Assembly: GCF_019097595.1 (NCBI RefSeq)
Contig: NC_080712.1
Coordinates: 26,012,146 to 26,076,145 of the forward strand
Length of the DNA: 64,000 bases
Direction: 5' to 3'
Source: Hemibagrus wyckioides
Taxonomy: Eukaryota; Chordata; Actinopteri; Siluriformes; Bagridae
Positions 32,003 through 44,091 of this stretch are shown one piece after another. The translations under genes and the position numbers were made by a program. A model generated the notes under the pieces. That model did no database searches and had not been told where the DNA came from. It saw nothing but the letters and a program-made list of their open reading frames with translations. How positions within the stretch are numbered: position 1 is the first letter of the stretch; the number at the start of each line of letters is the position of its first letter.

Positions 32003-32460
32003 AATTTTCCTGCTTCTCTATAAGTACTAATGTATATGTCTTGTGCTTATTTCTTGTTTGAGACTATATTTTTATACTCTTCTCCCTCCAGTCCCACCCT
32101 ATTGCTGTTACTGCCTGCTCCAAATCTATTTGGATGGGGAAGTCACAATAGAGTTTTTTATTGTTTATTCAGTCTTGATTAGAGATGAAAGGCTGATGGA
32201 TTGAAAGTAATGGTTACTTTTATATTGGGTATTTTAGTATTTTATATGTGCTTAATTATTCTGGTCATATAGCTCTTGTGTCCAGTGGAACATTTGATGA
32301 GAATATGTTTTGGATAAATTATGTTAATCTTGATTTGTTGTTTGTATATTTTCTGTACATATCCAGTTTAACTATGCACAAGCCTATAGATCTGAAAACA
32401 GTCAGTATAAAGAAAATTACAAGAATTGTCTTTGGAAAATAAACATATGATGTGCAGTAA
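32003..32460 (+). other. sirt1: sirt1 3' untranslated region, polyadenylation signal at 32438
   Basis: AATAAA at 32438-32443 is the first canonical signal after the stop and gives a 3' UTR of about 450 bases. It contains one ACTGCC (32110-32115), a six-base match to the miR-34 seed. The end point is inferred and longer forms cannot be excluded. Confidence 0.6.
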
Positions 32461-32999
32461 AACTGCCTTGATACAAAGCATGTTATATGTACTTTTTAAC
32501 AAATTAAGAAGTACATTGCAAAGCATAATGTACATGGCTAAAACCAAAAAGCCTAATAAGATTGAATTGATGCTAGAGACTTTAGATTACTATAATTATC
32601 TGACTTAGCTACCTCATTTTGAAAAATTCAGTGCTTTCTTAGGGCATCGCATATCATGCTGTAATTAGCTGCATTTGTTTATTCTGAACTGAAATTGAAC
32701 TATATGTAATTTTACTGTAGTTAGTAACCTGAAAAGATAATAAGGCAACTTGGTAATTACTTGGGGAAATTTTTCTTCTCTAAGTAGTATTTATACATTC
32801 ATAAAACAAAATTTAACCTAAACGTTCATGTCCTGTTGAAAAGAGTTATTAAATTAGCATCTTGCAACAGCTCTTAATTTTACCATGCCATGTATTCATA
32901 AATCATATTTGAAAAAATTAAAACAAATATTTTTGCCCATTTAGTTACTAAGAGCATAATTAAGGATAGGCACTTAAGAGTTAAGTAGGGTTCTGTTCT
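32461..32999. other. AT-rich intergenic sequence
   Basis: No feature recognised. Confidence 0.5.
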
Positions 33000-33125
33000 T
33001 AGACATCAACCTCAGCAAGCTATGTCTTTATGGAGCCTGCTTTGTGCACAGGGGCATTGTCATGCTGGAACATGTCAGGGCTAGGCCTTCTTGTTCCAGT
33101 GAAAGAAAATTGTAATGCTAAGGCA
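33000..33125 (-). mobile_element. Tc1/mariner fragment, family A
   Basis: Matches part of 1703-2058: tatgtctttatggagcctgc, tttgtgcacaggggcattgt, atgctggaaca and a ccagtgaaagaaaattgtaatgc-like stretch. Only about 125 bp are preserved. Confidence 0.65.
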
Positions 33126-33221
33126 TACAAAGATATCCTCTACATTTGTGTGCTTCTAAATATGTGGCCTAGGGAAGGCCCACATAAGAGTATGATAGTC
33201 CTGTGTACACTTTGCACAACA

Positions 33222-33680
33222 TAGTCAGCTTTATTAGGAATGCCTGTACAGCTGCATTTATCCAGTCAATAATGTGGCAGTAGTACAATGTGTAAATCAA
33301 GGACCAGGGCTTCAGTTAATGTTCCCATCAAACATCAGAATAAAGAAAAATATTGATCTCTGACACTTTCTGGTATGTTTGTTAGTACCAGACAGGCTGG
33401 AGTGAGTACTGCAAAAAGTGTTGACTTGTGATTTTCATACACAGTAGTCTTAGAGTTTATACAGATTGTTGCAAAAACATCCAGAGAGTCTACAGTCTGA
33501 AACACGTTATTAATAAGAGAGAGCAGAGGAGAATGACCAGACTGGTCTGAGCTGACAGAACGTCATTGGTAGCAGAAAAGCAGTACTACAACATCAACCT
33601 AGGTGCTACACAAAGCTTCATTTCACCATTACTACAGGCAGCCCAGAAATCGCAAGACAGAAATAACACTCAAGAAATAG
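33222..33680 (+). mobile_element. Tc1-like remnant, 5' half
   Basis: Ordered words ctttattaggaatgcctgta, aatgtggcagtagtacaatg, gcttcagttaatgttcccat, gttagtaccagacaggctgg, agtcttagagtttatacaga and gaatgaccagactggtctga show the same family as 28813-29240. It is truncated after the linker region. Confidence 0.8.
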
Positions 33681-34169
33681 AAGGCTTACGATGTACTACA
33701 TACATAAAATGTATATATAAAAGGTGATTGATTAAAAGTCCGGGGATTGAGAGCGGTGGAGTTCTGGTGGCTGCCGGGAGTTTCAGTCTGCAGCGTGCAT
33801 GTTTGCTGGCCTCAAGCTACCGGGAGCGACGTAGTTGCACCTAGTGACAGTTCTCAAAAGTCATAGCACTTGTTTTTGATACTTTTATTCCTTTTATTCT
33901 TTTAATGGACATTCTTGAAATGATACAATTAAAATCTCATCCATAAGTATTACCCATCAATAATGGCATTGATTATTGTAATTCATTGTTCAGTATCCTT
34001 AAGACTTGCTGTCAGAGAAAATTGGTTGAATGAATGTAAATAAATGATTTTTTTTTTTGTTCTATATCAATCAGACATGTCTATTGTAGAAGAGCTATTA
34101 AGCAGATTGGAGATCATTTTGAGGGATAAGTAAAAGGCATTTCCATATAAAATAGCTCTAGGTATGTCT
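33681..34169. other. unassigned, possible LINE 5' sequence
   Basis: At 33740-33850 there is a GC-richer block (ggtggagttctggtggctgc, gctaccgggagcgac) resembling the stretch just before the L1-like ORF1 at 50761. This might be an L1 5' UTR scrap; nothing else is recognised. Confidence 0.3.
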
Positions 34170-34425
34170 GTAACAAGATGCTGAAGATCTTCTACCAGTC
34201 TGTTGGTGGCGAGTGCCATTTACTGTGTTGTGGTCTGCTGGGGGGCAGCATCAGTGCCAGGGATGCCAGCAGGATTAACAAGCTAATTTGTATCATTGGA
34301 CACAAACTGGAGACGTTTGAGTCAGTGAGGAACAGGAGGTCACTGAACAAACTGTTCTCCATCATGGACAATCCATCTCACCCTCTCTACAACACACTGA
34401 GCTGAGCTGAGCTCATTCAGATTCG
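34170..34425 (+). pseudogene. LINE reverse transcriptase C-terminal fragment
   Basis: The open frame reads MLKIFYQSVGGECHLLCCGL, then RDASRINKLICIIG and RRSLNKLFSIMDNPSHPLYN, the C-terminal end of a fish LINE ORF2 of the CR1/Rex-like group. It may be of the same family as 11490-12400, which lacks this part, but it is far away and cannot be one insertion without rearrangement. Confidence 0.75.
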
Positions 34426-34660
34426 TTGTCACAGAGAACATTACAGGTCATTCATACCATTTGCAATAACATTGTACAATAGTTCACCTGTGTGTGACAG
34501 GTGATAACACTCACACTGCAATACAACTATTACCACAATTTTCTAGACTCACAGGGTACTTTATATTTATTATCTACTGCCAGTTTGCACATGTGTACTG
34601 TAATGTAAATACTGATCTAAATGTGGTTAAATCCACAACTGTTTCATATCTGCACTTCTA

Positions 34661-34756
34661 TACACTGATCAGCCATAACATTATGACCACCTGCCTAATA
34701 TTCTGTTGGTCTCCCTTTTGCTGCCAAAATGGACTACACCCTGAAGGTGTGCTCTA
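34661..34756 (+). mobile_element. Tc1-like terminal fragment
   Basis: Begins tacactgatcagccataaca, the terminus of the same family as 52826-53265 and 29900-30437, followed by ttatgaccacctgcctaata and tggtctcccttttgctgcca. About 95 bp long; the rest is missing. Confidence 0.75.
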
Positions 34757-34764
34757 ACCCTCTA

Positions 34765-35840
34765 ACAGTTGCATACCTTGGGAGAATTTGCAAAATACCA
34801 TTTAAAAAACATGAGTATGAAGGCAAAACAAATTAATTTTTTTTCTTATAGGACTCAAGTTCATATGTAAGGCATAACAGAATGGCACAATCATTAAACA
34901 AAACATGACAAAGAAAATGAGGAAATAATCCCTCTTCAAAAGTTTGCATACCTTTAGTTCTTAATATCATGTATTGCACCCTTTAGCATCAACGATAGCA
35001 TAAAGTCTTTTGTAATAATTGTGCCCGAGTCCTTAATTCTCTCAGATGGTATAGCTGCCCATTCCTCCTAATTACATGCCTCCAGTTCCTGTAAATATTT
35101 TGGTTGTCTTGCACAAACTGCACATTTGAGATCTCCCCAAAGTGGCTCAATGATATTGAAGTCAGGAGACTGTGATGGCCACTCCAGAACCTTTACCTTT
35201 TTTGCTGTAGGCATTGGAGGGTCAACTTGGCCTTGTGCTTTGAATCAGGCCTTTTTGTGACATGGTGCAGTACCGGCGTTCTCCTGGCAACTCGACTGTG
35301 CAGGTCATTTGTGTTTAAGTACGTCCTTATTGTGCTCCTCGAAACACCACTTTTTTTCCAGAGCAGTCTGTATTTCTCTCCAAGTTGTTTGTGGGTTTTT
35401 TCTTAGCATCCCGAACAATTCTTCTGGCAGTAGTGGGTGAAATCTTTCTTGGTCTACCTGACTGCTTAGTATCAACAGAACGTCTTATTTTCCAACTCTA
35501 TCAGAGTTTCATCAGTACTGACCTGCATTTCCATGTGTTGAGATATCTTTCTATGTCCTTTTCCTGCTTTATAAAATTCAACTACCTTATTACGCAGGCC
35601 CATTAACAGTTCTTTTGTCTTCCCCATGGTGCAGTATGCAGCTGAGTCAGTGCATCACCTCATGAGCTGAGAAACTCACTGACTATTTATGAACAGACAC
35701 TAATTACAATTACAATGAATGGAAACTTCCCTTTAATAGCCATACTTAATAGCCATCTATCTCATATTATCAGACTTTGTTGGCAGGTATATTGCTGAAG
35801 CAAATTTTCAATACAAGTGTCAATACACGGAGAACAACAA
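34765..35840 (-). mobile_element. Tc1-like transposon, degenerate
   Basis: Antisense transposase words run across 35000-35640: caacgatagcataaagtctt, cagatggtatagctgcccat, tggctcaatgatattgaagt, ggagactgtgatggccactc and ttgtctttccccatggtgca. The 73-codon plus-strand frame inside it is an antisense shadow. The copy has many indels and no intact transposase. Confidence 0.75.
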
Positions 35841-36479
35841 GAAACAACAACGGAGAAACAACAAAGTAGTATATATCCTTTCTGAACCAGTTGTGCAGGC
35901 CTTATTATCCAAAGATGCTTATCCACAATATCTTATATCAAGATGTGAATAGAAGAAAAAACTTGCCTACCATCAGGGAATCTGATCAGTTAATATACAG
36001 TTAATACACTGTATACTGCTATAACATAATAGCAATATACAGCCTTACAATAATGTAATATACAGCCTTATTATAGCAGGATACAGCCTTACAATTCAAA
36101 TAATATTTGCCCTTTACTCTGAAGGGTAGTTTAGAATGCTGGGCCACACATTAGTTACCTTCTTAGAGGAAAGCAGGTGAAATATACAAATTAAAGTTTA
36201 GCGAATAAATAATTAAATACAGGCAGATGGAAATCCTCTAAGTTCTTTAACCTTTTCAAGCACAAGATCACTTTGGAAGTCAAAATTTAAACTGCACACT
36301 ACATGCTGCTATTAGAAGACCAAAAAAACATGGCACTTTACATGCAACAGTAAACATGTGTAAACAATTAATACATGCCAACCCACAGCTACACAGCTAC
36401 TTCTTTTTATAATTCTTATAAGCATCAATGCAATTATAAGTAGCCCTTTCCATTTCATCTGTTTTATTGATAAAATGAC
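35841..36479. other. AT-rich sequence with a short tandem block
   Basis: Around 36030-36095 a short unit (atacagccttacaata or ...cttattata) is repeated about three times. Nothing else recognised. Confidence 0.4.
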
Positions 36480-36486
36480 ATACTGT

Positions 36487-36490
36487 TTGT

Positions 36491-36533
<43 letters not shown>
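36487..36533. repeat. (GT)n microsatellite
   Basis: About 20 GT units with one early interruption. Confidence 0.95.
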
Positions 36534-36534
<1 letters not shown>

Positions 36535-37124
36535 CACTCTGGGTAACTTAGAGACTACTGTAGGGGAGGTCAAATTTAGTTGCTCTGGGATTCGACAGAC
36601 AAATGTTTTCACTTCTTATTCTCCCCTCCTCACATTTCTGAGTTTTATCCTCATCCTGTTTTTTCCCCACAAAACACTTAAATGACTATAGAATTTTTTC
36701 CATGGTGAATTAAAGCCTTACAGATTGGAAGGATTGCTTAAATTTATGCCCCAGATAGGGTATTTTCTTAAACCATTTTAGCAATCAAGTATTTTTATAC
36801 ACTTTTTGTTTTTCCCAATTGTTTATAAATAGGAACTTGAAAGACAATCACTGAAACCTGAAACACGTACCAAATTCCTAAAGTGTGCAAAGCTTAAGCA
36901 CAATTCTTGCTTTACACTCAGTTTTCAATCCTGTATCGCACTTTTTGAAAACTCTACACACAGTTACTGTAGACATGTGTGTCTTTTTGTATTTTGTGTG
37001 AGGTTTGAATAAGCCACTTCCATTTTTGTTTTTTTGTTTTTTTACAGAAAACCCTTTATCTTACTGAATGTTTTTTCCTGGTTTACTCCTTTAATTAGTC
37101 AAAGTTAGAAACTGTTTGGATCCT
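36534..37124. other. no feature recognised
   Basis: AT-rich intergenic sequence with several T runs. Confidence 0.45.
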
Positions 37125-37335
37125 ATAATTTATTTATCTATCCTATACAACTTATCCTAGTAGGGAACCTAGAACCTATCCCAGGTGACTCGGGGCACAA
37201 GGCAGGGTACACACAATGCACAACTACACACACACTCACACACCACAGACAATTTAGAGATGCCATTCATCCTACAACGCATGTCTTTGTACTGGGGAGG
37301 AAACCCCTGAGATACCACACATGCACAACGGAGGT
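37125..37335. repeat. high-copy teleost interspersed repeat
   Basis: The order agaacctatcccaggtgact, cggggcacaaggcagggtac, cacacactcacacacca, acaatttagagatgcc, catgtctttgtactgggga and ggaaacccc is a familiar dispersed fish repeat. It has no coding capacity; its class is uncertain. Confidence 0.6.
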
Positions 37336-39049
37336 GGGAATCTGTAGGACGAGTGAGGCTGAGACAGAGGCACACTTTCTCCTTTACTGTGATACATGTG
37401 TTTCATAACATAAGAGAAATATGCTTTGAAATATTCTCCTACCACAATTTTCTGCCATATCAGAAACAAACCAAATGCAGTTGCTACTGGGAGAGGTTGG
37501 CCATGCACCTGTTTCAGCAACATTCATCTGTAAGCTGCACATCTTAGAAACCATTTACTGCACTGATCACATTTCACTGGACAATAGTACATACTCAACA
37601 TATTTGAATTGCTTTATTTAAATGTATTTTACTTATTTTCTTTTTTGTATGTACATAATTATTGTTGTATTATCTAATTTTTTCCTACCTTGCAATTTGT
37701 CACTGTTTTTGTACTTCCTTTATCTCCATTCTTTGCTCCATTGATGCTTTAGCAATACTGAATTAGCAATATTGCAACAATCATCCAAGTAAAGTACTTT
37801 AACAAAGACAGGAGTGACACATTAATTTGCTCACTCCCCCACACTCCCACTGCAGACTCCCGCAAAACCATGCCACCACGTGCCACACATACAGTATGTT
37901 TCACTGATGCATATAAATGATAAAAAAGTTCAGATTTACAAAACTAATGATTTTCTTCAAGATTAAATCCAAATATCTTGAAGAAGTGCATGTGCATGAG
38001 CACCAGTGAAAGCAAAAACAGTAACATAGAGATTTAAAGAAATGATTTCAATTTCAAAACCCATAGAATTCTTGATAACAAACTCAACTGAAAATGTTTT
38101 CCCCTGGTATTCATAGATTCACATTTTAAAATGCAGGAATAATTTCAGGTTTAAATATGCTATACAGTTTAAAAAAAAACTTAATTTAGGTTGCTAATTT
38201 CAATACATAACCTCCATGTATTGATCAGTGTATACAGAAACACAGAATGAGAATTACAAAAACAACAACAATAAACTGTGCTATCACACGTCCCACATTA
38301 TAATTCACTAATTCTCACACAATATTGCTGCAGACTTTCGATAAAGACAATCCAACTGTTCCTACAGATTTCCTTTAATTTAGTCTGATAAAAAAACAAA
38401 ACAAATTCATGCTCAGGCGAGGGTTTCCTCTGGCGGTTTAGTGAGAGCGTTGCATGTCGTGATGTTACATTGCCTTTGTGCCATTCTGTTAATGTGAGAC
38501 ACATGCACATGCTCCTGAGAGGGATTTGATGGCAGAGGATTCAAAGCATCACAGCATATTTTTTTTATTGTATAAGCAACATAGTGCAACTTGGATATGA
38601 CACAAAATGATATGATTGATTTCTCTCTGTGTGATAGTGTAGTGACTAAACATTGTGTTAAGACATGGACCTTTATCATGCTTGTGTTTTGTGTTAACAT
38701 AAGTAAAAGTGTTTTCAAATACCAGCTTGCCTACTTAAACGAATGATGTTGGTTGGGGGTTGAGGGTGGGGCATCTGACAGCTGTCTTGTTCAACTGACA
38801 GGTGGAACAAGCATGACTGCTGCAAAAAGCTCTGTGTAGGGCATGGTCTGCTCCTAGACCAACAGCTGTGATTAGCTCATGTTAAAACAGCACTGCAGCT
38901 GGTGTTAGTTGCAGATAGACACACAACTGTCTTTTGGACATAGCAGCTGCCCCTGTATTTGTTCTTGCATGATCAACCCCCAATGGTCCATTACAGGCAA
39001 CATATGATGTCTTTATTTTTATATTACTATATAGCGCTTTACAAGTCTC
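37336..39049. other. no gene recognised
   Basis: Unassigned AT-rich sequence. The minus-strand open frames at 38298-38718 overlap each other in different frames and have no family motif. Confidence 0.4.
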
Positions 39050-39074
39050 GGGAGTAGGTGTAAGGCCTGGGCTG

Positions 39075-39530
39075 ATGTGCTGGTGTTGAAGGGAATGTGG
39101 CCATTTCCTGGACCAGTGCCACATAAAGGAGCTAGAGGCATTGATCTGGATCATTGATGCACCACAAGACACAAGTGTTCACAGGGATATATTCCATGCA
39201 TTGGTGGATTCAGGCTGCAACAAGACCTCAATCCACTTACCCCTGGTTCAAGGAGAGGTATTGGGAAATTGGCCATGTGTGAAGGTGAGGTGTACATGGG
39301 TGCATTCACAAGTATCCATGAATATTGAGTATTCCTCACCTCACCCATCCACTGATTTTGTGTACCGACAGCCACATGCAGCTTAGACAGGCTCCGGACA
39401 GCGCCTCTTCAGCCCCCTTGTTGGGGAAAGCAGGAGAGCACATTGCTGCAAGCCAGGACAGCACAAGCACTCCAGGCCAACAGCCAATCAGAGTGGTGGC
39501 AAAAACTCCTTACCCTCACTGAGAAGAAGA
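39075..39530 (+). pseudogene. Ty3/Gypsy gag zinc knuckle and protease remnant
   Basis: The plus strand first reads CWC, a stop, then RECGHFLDQC, a degraded CCHC zinc knuckle. In the same frame follow HALVDSGCNKTSIHLPLVQG, with the D-S-G active-site motif of a retroelement aspartic protease, and VKVRCTWVHSQV. A frameshift near 39330 moves the continuation to LTHPLILCTD, a pattern common at the end of Gypsy protease regions. This is one broken copy, isolated from other Gypsy parts in the window. Confidence 0.8.
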
Positions 39531-40689
39531 ATATCATGGGGTGCAGCACATACAGGGATGTAAGAGAATGGTGTTGCCAAGGAATGGATTTCTGTATTCC
39601 TCTGTTTTCTAGAGCTTACTGGAAAAAGTAAGAATGACTTTCCCTCAACCTGCAAAGCACATGTCCTGCAAAGCGCTCTGTGTCCTGCCATGTCCATGGA
39701 AGATGCGATCACTGATTATACCATTGAAGACCATTTTCACCTCATCTCACCTTGAAGGCTGTAAATTAAAAAGCATTTTTCTTCCACTACTCTGGTTTCC
39801 TGTGTTTCACAATTGGAATCATGCTTTTCACTGCCTGGCTATCTGATGGATGCATATGGGTGTGGCAGGTGCCAGAACACAACATTTGCTAATGCATAAT
39901 GCCAAAGTTTGGTGGAGGGGAGGCTAATGGTTTGAGGCTGTTATTCAAGGTATAGGCTAGGCCCCATAATTTCAGGGTTCAGTGGTAATGTTTATCTACT
40001 GCACACAAAGACATTTTAGACAATATTGTCCATATCTTTGGAATAGTATGCAGTAATGAAGTGTACATGTCAAAATATATTATTCTCCTGAACATCTCAG
40101 ATCTATTTCCTTAAACATTTCCAGACTTCTAAACTTTTTTCTGACTTCATGTAAACAAAAAGATGCAAATTCATACATTTTCACTAAAGTCCTGGCCACA
40201 AAACCAAAGTCTGAGGGAAATAATAGCCTTTTTATATACTTTGTGGTATAACTAAAAATGTAAATAGAAATGTGAGAAACATAAATAGAATTGCATGTGT
40301 CTCTTTGTCATTCAGTTCAATTCATAGAGATGTCCTCTGTAAAGGTCAAACAGCAGAAAGTCAGCATTTGTTCCTTATGAGTCAGCTGGTCACTTAACAT
40401 GTGTTGTTCATTGATAGCTCATATTTCTATTGAGCAAAAGATGTGTGTGCCTAATTTGCAGCCCTGGAGCACTGTTTCGTGCCATTTCACTCACGTTCTC
40501 AGCAACATTCACATTTCTGGTGTCTGACAGACAAAGGAATCTACAAGAACATTCACCTAGCAGATGTCAAAGCATGTGCATCCTTTAGATCTACATACTT
40601 CATGAATATTTTTGAGATCCATAAATCAGAAAAAAAGAACTATAAAATGTTGATGACTATTTAGCATACATGCACCTTTTGTTCTATTG
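39531..40689. other. no gene recognised
   Basis: Intergenic sequence with a number of small frames on both strands and no recognisable motif. Confidence 0.4.
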
Positions 40690-40729
40690 TATGTTTTTAA
40701 AAATGGCCCATTATGACTATGCATACATC

Positions 40730-40850
40730 CATCAAGACTCCGGAATGAATTTCCTCTAGATATCTCAGCAGCTGACTCACTGACTTTTGTCAAACAACAG
40801 GTGAAGACCTACTACTTCCTGAAATACTTAAACTAGAACTTTTTCTGTTT
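40730..40850 (+). pseudogene. LINE C-terminal scrap
   Basis: Around 40739-40835 the words ggaatgaatttcctctagat, aaacaacaggtgaagaccta and ctacttcctgaaatac follow the pattern of the W-N-x-L-P ... F-K-x-x-L-K-T-x-L-F end of fish L2 or CR1-like ORF2, with stops. Confidence 0.5.
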
Positions 40851-41177
40851 GGTTAAAAAAATGTACTATATTTTCTTCCCTTTGGACTCATAGTATCCTT
40901 AGTCTGTGACCTAGCAGTCAAGTATTGATGTATTTATTTTTAAAGACTTCAAAGCACTTTTGTACATTATTATATAGAAATATGTTAATCTAAAAGAACT
41001 AAAGAAATATTTGAAAAGGCTGTTGCCAACAAGTTATTATAGTGTTACATCGGTATTATAGTGATACATGCTCTTTAAAGGTACAGGAAATGTAGGACAT
41101 ATGGTTAAAATACAATCATACAAAGCATCTTAAAACAGGCCACTAGAAAATTAGGATGTAAATTAAGTTAAATTAAA

Positions 41178-41690
41178 TTGATAGTATTTCAAGTAGCATG
41201 GAAGGAGAGCCTCCTGAACTACAGAAAATCTCTTAGTGCTGTTAGAACAGCATATTTCTCCACGTTAATTAAAGATGGCAAAAATGTTCCTATAGCTGAA
41301 AAATGCACCCCATCAATATGCAACAGCAATGAATTCATGAATTATTATTTTAATGGCAAATATTAAATATTTATAAATATTTATAATATAAATATTTAGA
41401 CGTTAAATTCTTCAAACTCTTCAAAATCAGCTTGCAAAATAAATGTAACCTCAATCCCTGTCAGCTGCCCAATTATAGGCCAATATCAAACCTTCCCTTT
41501 ACCTCCAAGGCCTAGAAAAGGTTGTAAAACAGCAGTTTTGCTCATACCTACATAAGAACACCATTCATGAAATGTCTCAGTCAGGATTTAGGCCTCATCA
41601 TAGCACAGAAATAAGGCTTGTTAAAGTGGTAAATAACCCACAACTGGCTTCTGATCAGGGTTGTATCTCCTTGATCTCTATGCATACTAA
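41178..41690 (+). pseudogene. L2-like LINE, endonuclease-RT linker and RT start
   Basis: The first block, 41190-41360, reads WKESLLNYRKSLSAVRTAYF then STLIKDGKN and NEFMNYYFNGK, the linker of fish L2-like ORF2. The second, about 41460-41690 in changing frames, reads [14 protein letters not shown], a LHTNT-like stretch, [10 protein letters not shown] and a SDQGC.SLI.L patch. The YRPISNLPF motif is RT block 2. The catalytic part is missing. Confidence 0.8.
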
Positions 41691-41759
41691 GGTAAAATTT
41701 ATTTACAAAGTTCTGATTTAGGCCCACTGCTTATTTAGTTTATGCTTTTGTTAGTTTGG

Positions 41760-42189
41760 ATTATTATAGTTTCTTACTGTCTGGATGTTCCAGTAGGTGC
41801 ATATGCAAGCTCAAACTTTTGTATTTATTATAACATTTGTTTTTTTTATGATCTCCCACAGCTATTTCAGCTGAAAGGTGAAGGCTCTTAATAACCCTAA
41901 CCCTAACTGTAAACTCCCTTCCTCCTGGCACACCTTCAGGCTCTGCCTTTAGTTACAGTATGCTGTCATAGTTAGTCTTGCTGGAGTTCTGTCATAGTTC
42001 TGCTTTTGCTGAGAATGATTCCACATAGACAGCTTGGAGATGCATAGGGTTTTTGTGGATAATACCACTTGAAGACTGTGGAGGAGGCTTTGGACTACTT
42101 TTGCCTGGTTTTGCACTGGGATCTCTGTCACTGAGCAATTGATGCTTTGGTGAAAAGGAATTTATATTAAAACTGTAATAAACTCATAC
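41760..42189 (+). repeat. probable LINE 3' UTR fragment
   Basis: The block with gctgtcatagttagtcttgc, gagaatgattccacatagac, agcttggagatgcatagg and gataataccacttgaagact aligns in order with 54790-55090, the 3' UTR of the L2-like element there. Together with 41178-41690 it is probably one internally deleted insertion. Confidence 0.6.
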
Positions 42190-42446
42190 ATTGTGCTGAT
42201 GCTCATACTCATAAATTGTTCAAAAGCTCCTGGTTACCTAATTGTATTTTGACGATGTAGTGTACAGTTACAGAAAATTCTACAAGTTTCTACAAGCAAC
42301 TCCTACAGAATTTCCTCTGTTACTTTAAATTTACTGATACACGTATGACTATTTTCTACGACTAAAAATTCCACTGTCACATGTGCTCAGTTGTTTTGCT
42401 CCAATAAGGCCTTCATACCCCTCTCCTCGCCCCCACTCCAAAACAA

Positions 42447-42500
42447 CTGTTACGCGCGCACACACACACACACGTACACACACACACACGCTCGCGCACA
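42447..42500. repeat. (CA)n microsatellite
   Basis: CA repeats interrupted by gcgcgc, cgta and gctcgc. Confidence 0.9.
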
Positions 42501-43016
42501 CATTTAAGAAACAGGGGGACGCCAGAGAGGTTTCAGTGAAGCCGACAACACACAGCGAAAAGTCCTTCCAACTCTTTTTTTAGTTATTTTAAACTGCTTC
42601 ATTTTTGTTACTGTCAGTGTTTATATGACAATTTGATCTAAAGAGACTTCAAGCTTTAAGGATCTTAAAGATCTAAGGAGACTGCAAGCTGTACCTGATA
42701 ACCACAATTTTTGTCTGTAAGGCACCTGCCACAGTTTTTAAACGAAGACGGAACATTACATATCTTTTATTTTCTTTTTATTCTCAGCATAATTACAGGA
42801 CAATCGAGTAAAGCAGTAACTGCTTTTGTCTGAGACCCTTAAGGGTTCGAGAGGATCGTGCGTCAGTGTTTCTCGCCTTGTTTGTCTCGCTTATCTGCAC
42901 TCTTTTTGCTCTCACGCTCACAGGACCTTTAGGGATTTTCGAGCGACTTCATCCCTTCTTCACGAAAGTTTTTCTTTCCTTCTTTTCCGATCTCCCACTC
43001 TCATATTATCCTAAGA
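42501..43016 (+). promoter_or_regulatory. 5' flank or leader of the 43 kb candidate gene
   Basis: A strong acceptor-like tract (tcttttattttctttttatt then ctcag) ends at about 42787, and base composition turns GC- and CpG-richer from about 42840. This could be a leader exon of the small gene, or its promoter. No TATA box can be assigned with confidence. Confidence 0.3.
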
Positions 43017-43244
43017 ATGCCCGCCGTGTTCCTTTTGATCCGCTCGGCTCTCCTCCGGATACTCGGCAGCAGATTAGCCAGGACAGCAGCACGCTTTCTC
43101 AGCAGAAGCGTGTCCACTGCGGCGGTCCACCTCTCCGCCGCGCTGCGCCTCGTCTGGGAGCGCATCAGCTCTCAGGAGTCCAAGGAGGCCATTCTCGGTT
43201 GCGTGCTCTGCATTCTCAACATGCACAAAAAAGTAGACAACTGA
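43017..43244 (+). CDS. candidate small protein gene, 75 aa, unknown function
   Basis: I do not recognise this protein. The frame starts with an ATG with A at -3. Residues 1-46 are hydrophobic with evenly spaced arginines and few acids (FLLIRSALLRILGSRLARTA), able to form an amphipathic helix like a mitochondrial presequence or membrane anchor. The C-terminal 30 residues read VWERISSQESKEAILGCVLC then ILNMHKKVDN. The DNA is GC-rich and CpG-rich at third positions, unlike the AT-rich repeats around it, and no transposon similarity is seen. AATAAA sites follow at about 43503, 43734 and 43848. It overlaps a longer open frame (42866-43267) in another frame that looks less protein-like. It could be a short intronless or last-exon gene, or a chance frame in a CpG-rich patch. 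Confidence 0.42.
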   Translation: MPAVFLLIRSALLRILGSRLARTAARFLSRSVSTAAVHLSAALRLVWERISSQESKEAILGCVLCILNMHKKVDN

Positions 43245-44091
43245 CCGTTTGCGTTTCTCTTTTTTAATCACCGTGTTTCTCACACCATAATCTTTAATCA
43301 TGATATTTAATGTCTGATTGTAATTTTAAAGGGGAAGGTATAACTTCGCGAAACAGGTCAAAAGCATTGTGAGGAAATTCAGCAATTCACTATCAAACTG
43401 CGCAGGTCTTATCGATCAATACACGTGGTTCTGTACACCGAACAGTCTGCTAAAAGACTATTCTGAATGCATGTGGACAGAAGGACGTGGGGACGAAATG
43501 AAAATAAACTCTGCATAGAGATCCAACCTCAAAATCACCATCATCGACGGTCCGGGGAGCAGCCAAGCCACCCTGAAAAGGTTGAGCCCGTATTCCCAAC
43601 ACAAACAACAACAACAGCAACAACAACAGCACATAAGCCACCACACATCTGTCCAAAGCCGTTGTGGATTTCCGTGAAAAAAGGCAAGTTTCAATTCCAG
43701 GTATCTTTGCGTTCTTGTGTTTTTATCTAAACAGTAATAAACGTGTTGACTACTGACCTTCATACATAAACTATTTAATAGCAAGATAATAAGATAATTG
43801 CACGAATTTGTATAATACTTTACATTTTGCATTGTACAAGTATTCCTAATAAAGTGTAGGGTAAGTGTATATAGATGGGATGATTAAGATATATTTACTT
43901 TCATCCACAGTGACACATTAAAAATATTCTGTCTGGAATACACATTTATAATGTCAATAAGTTATGAAAAATGTTATTAATTAACTGTTCCAAAAAGACT
44001 TGAAAATCCTCTACATCTTATAATATACAATAACAATTTTATATACATTATATTACACCTTATGCATATATGCATCACATATAGTGTAAAA
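43245..44091. other. 3' flank of the candidate gene
   Basis: Contains a CAA-rich run at 43600-43633 and AATAAA signals. The block at 43540-43590 has repeat-like GC-rich words but was not identified. Confidence 0.35.

Noticed and set aside
41883..41911. Telomere-like ccctaaccctaac
   Set aside because: Only two to three units; too short for an interstitial telomeric array.
42866..43267. 133-codon frame overlapping the 75-codon candidate
   Set aside because: It overlaps in another frame, has a leader-like Phe/Leu-rich start and Pro/Gln-rich end without domain character; the shorter frame fits the CpG-rich segment and has the better start context.
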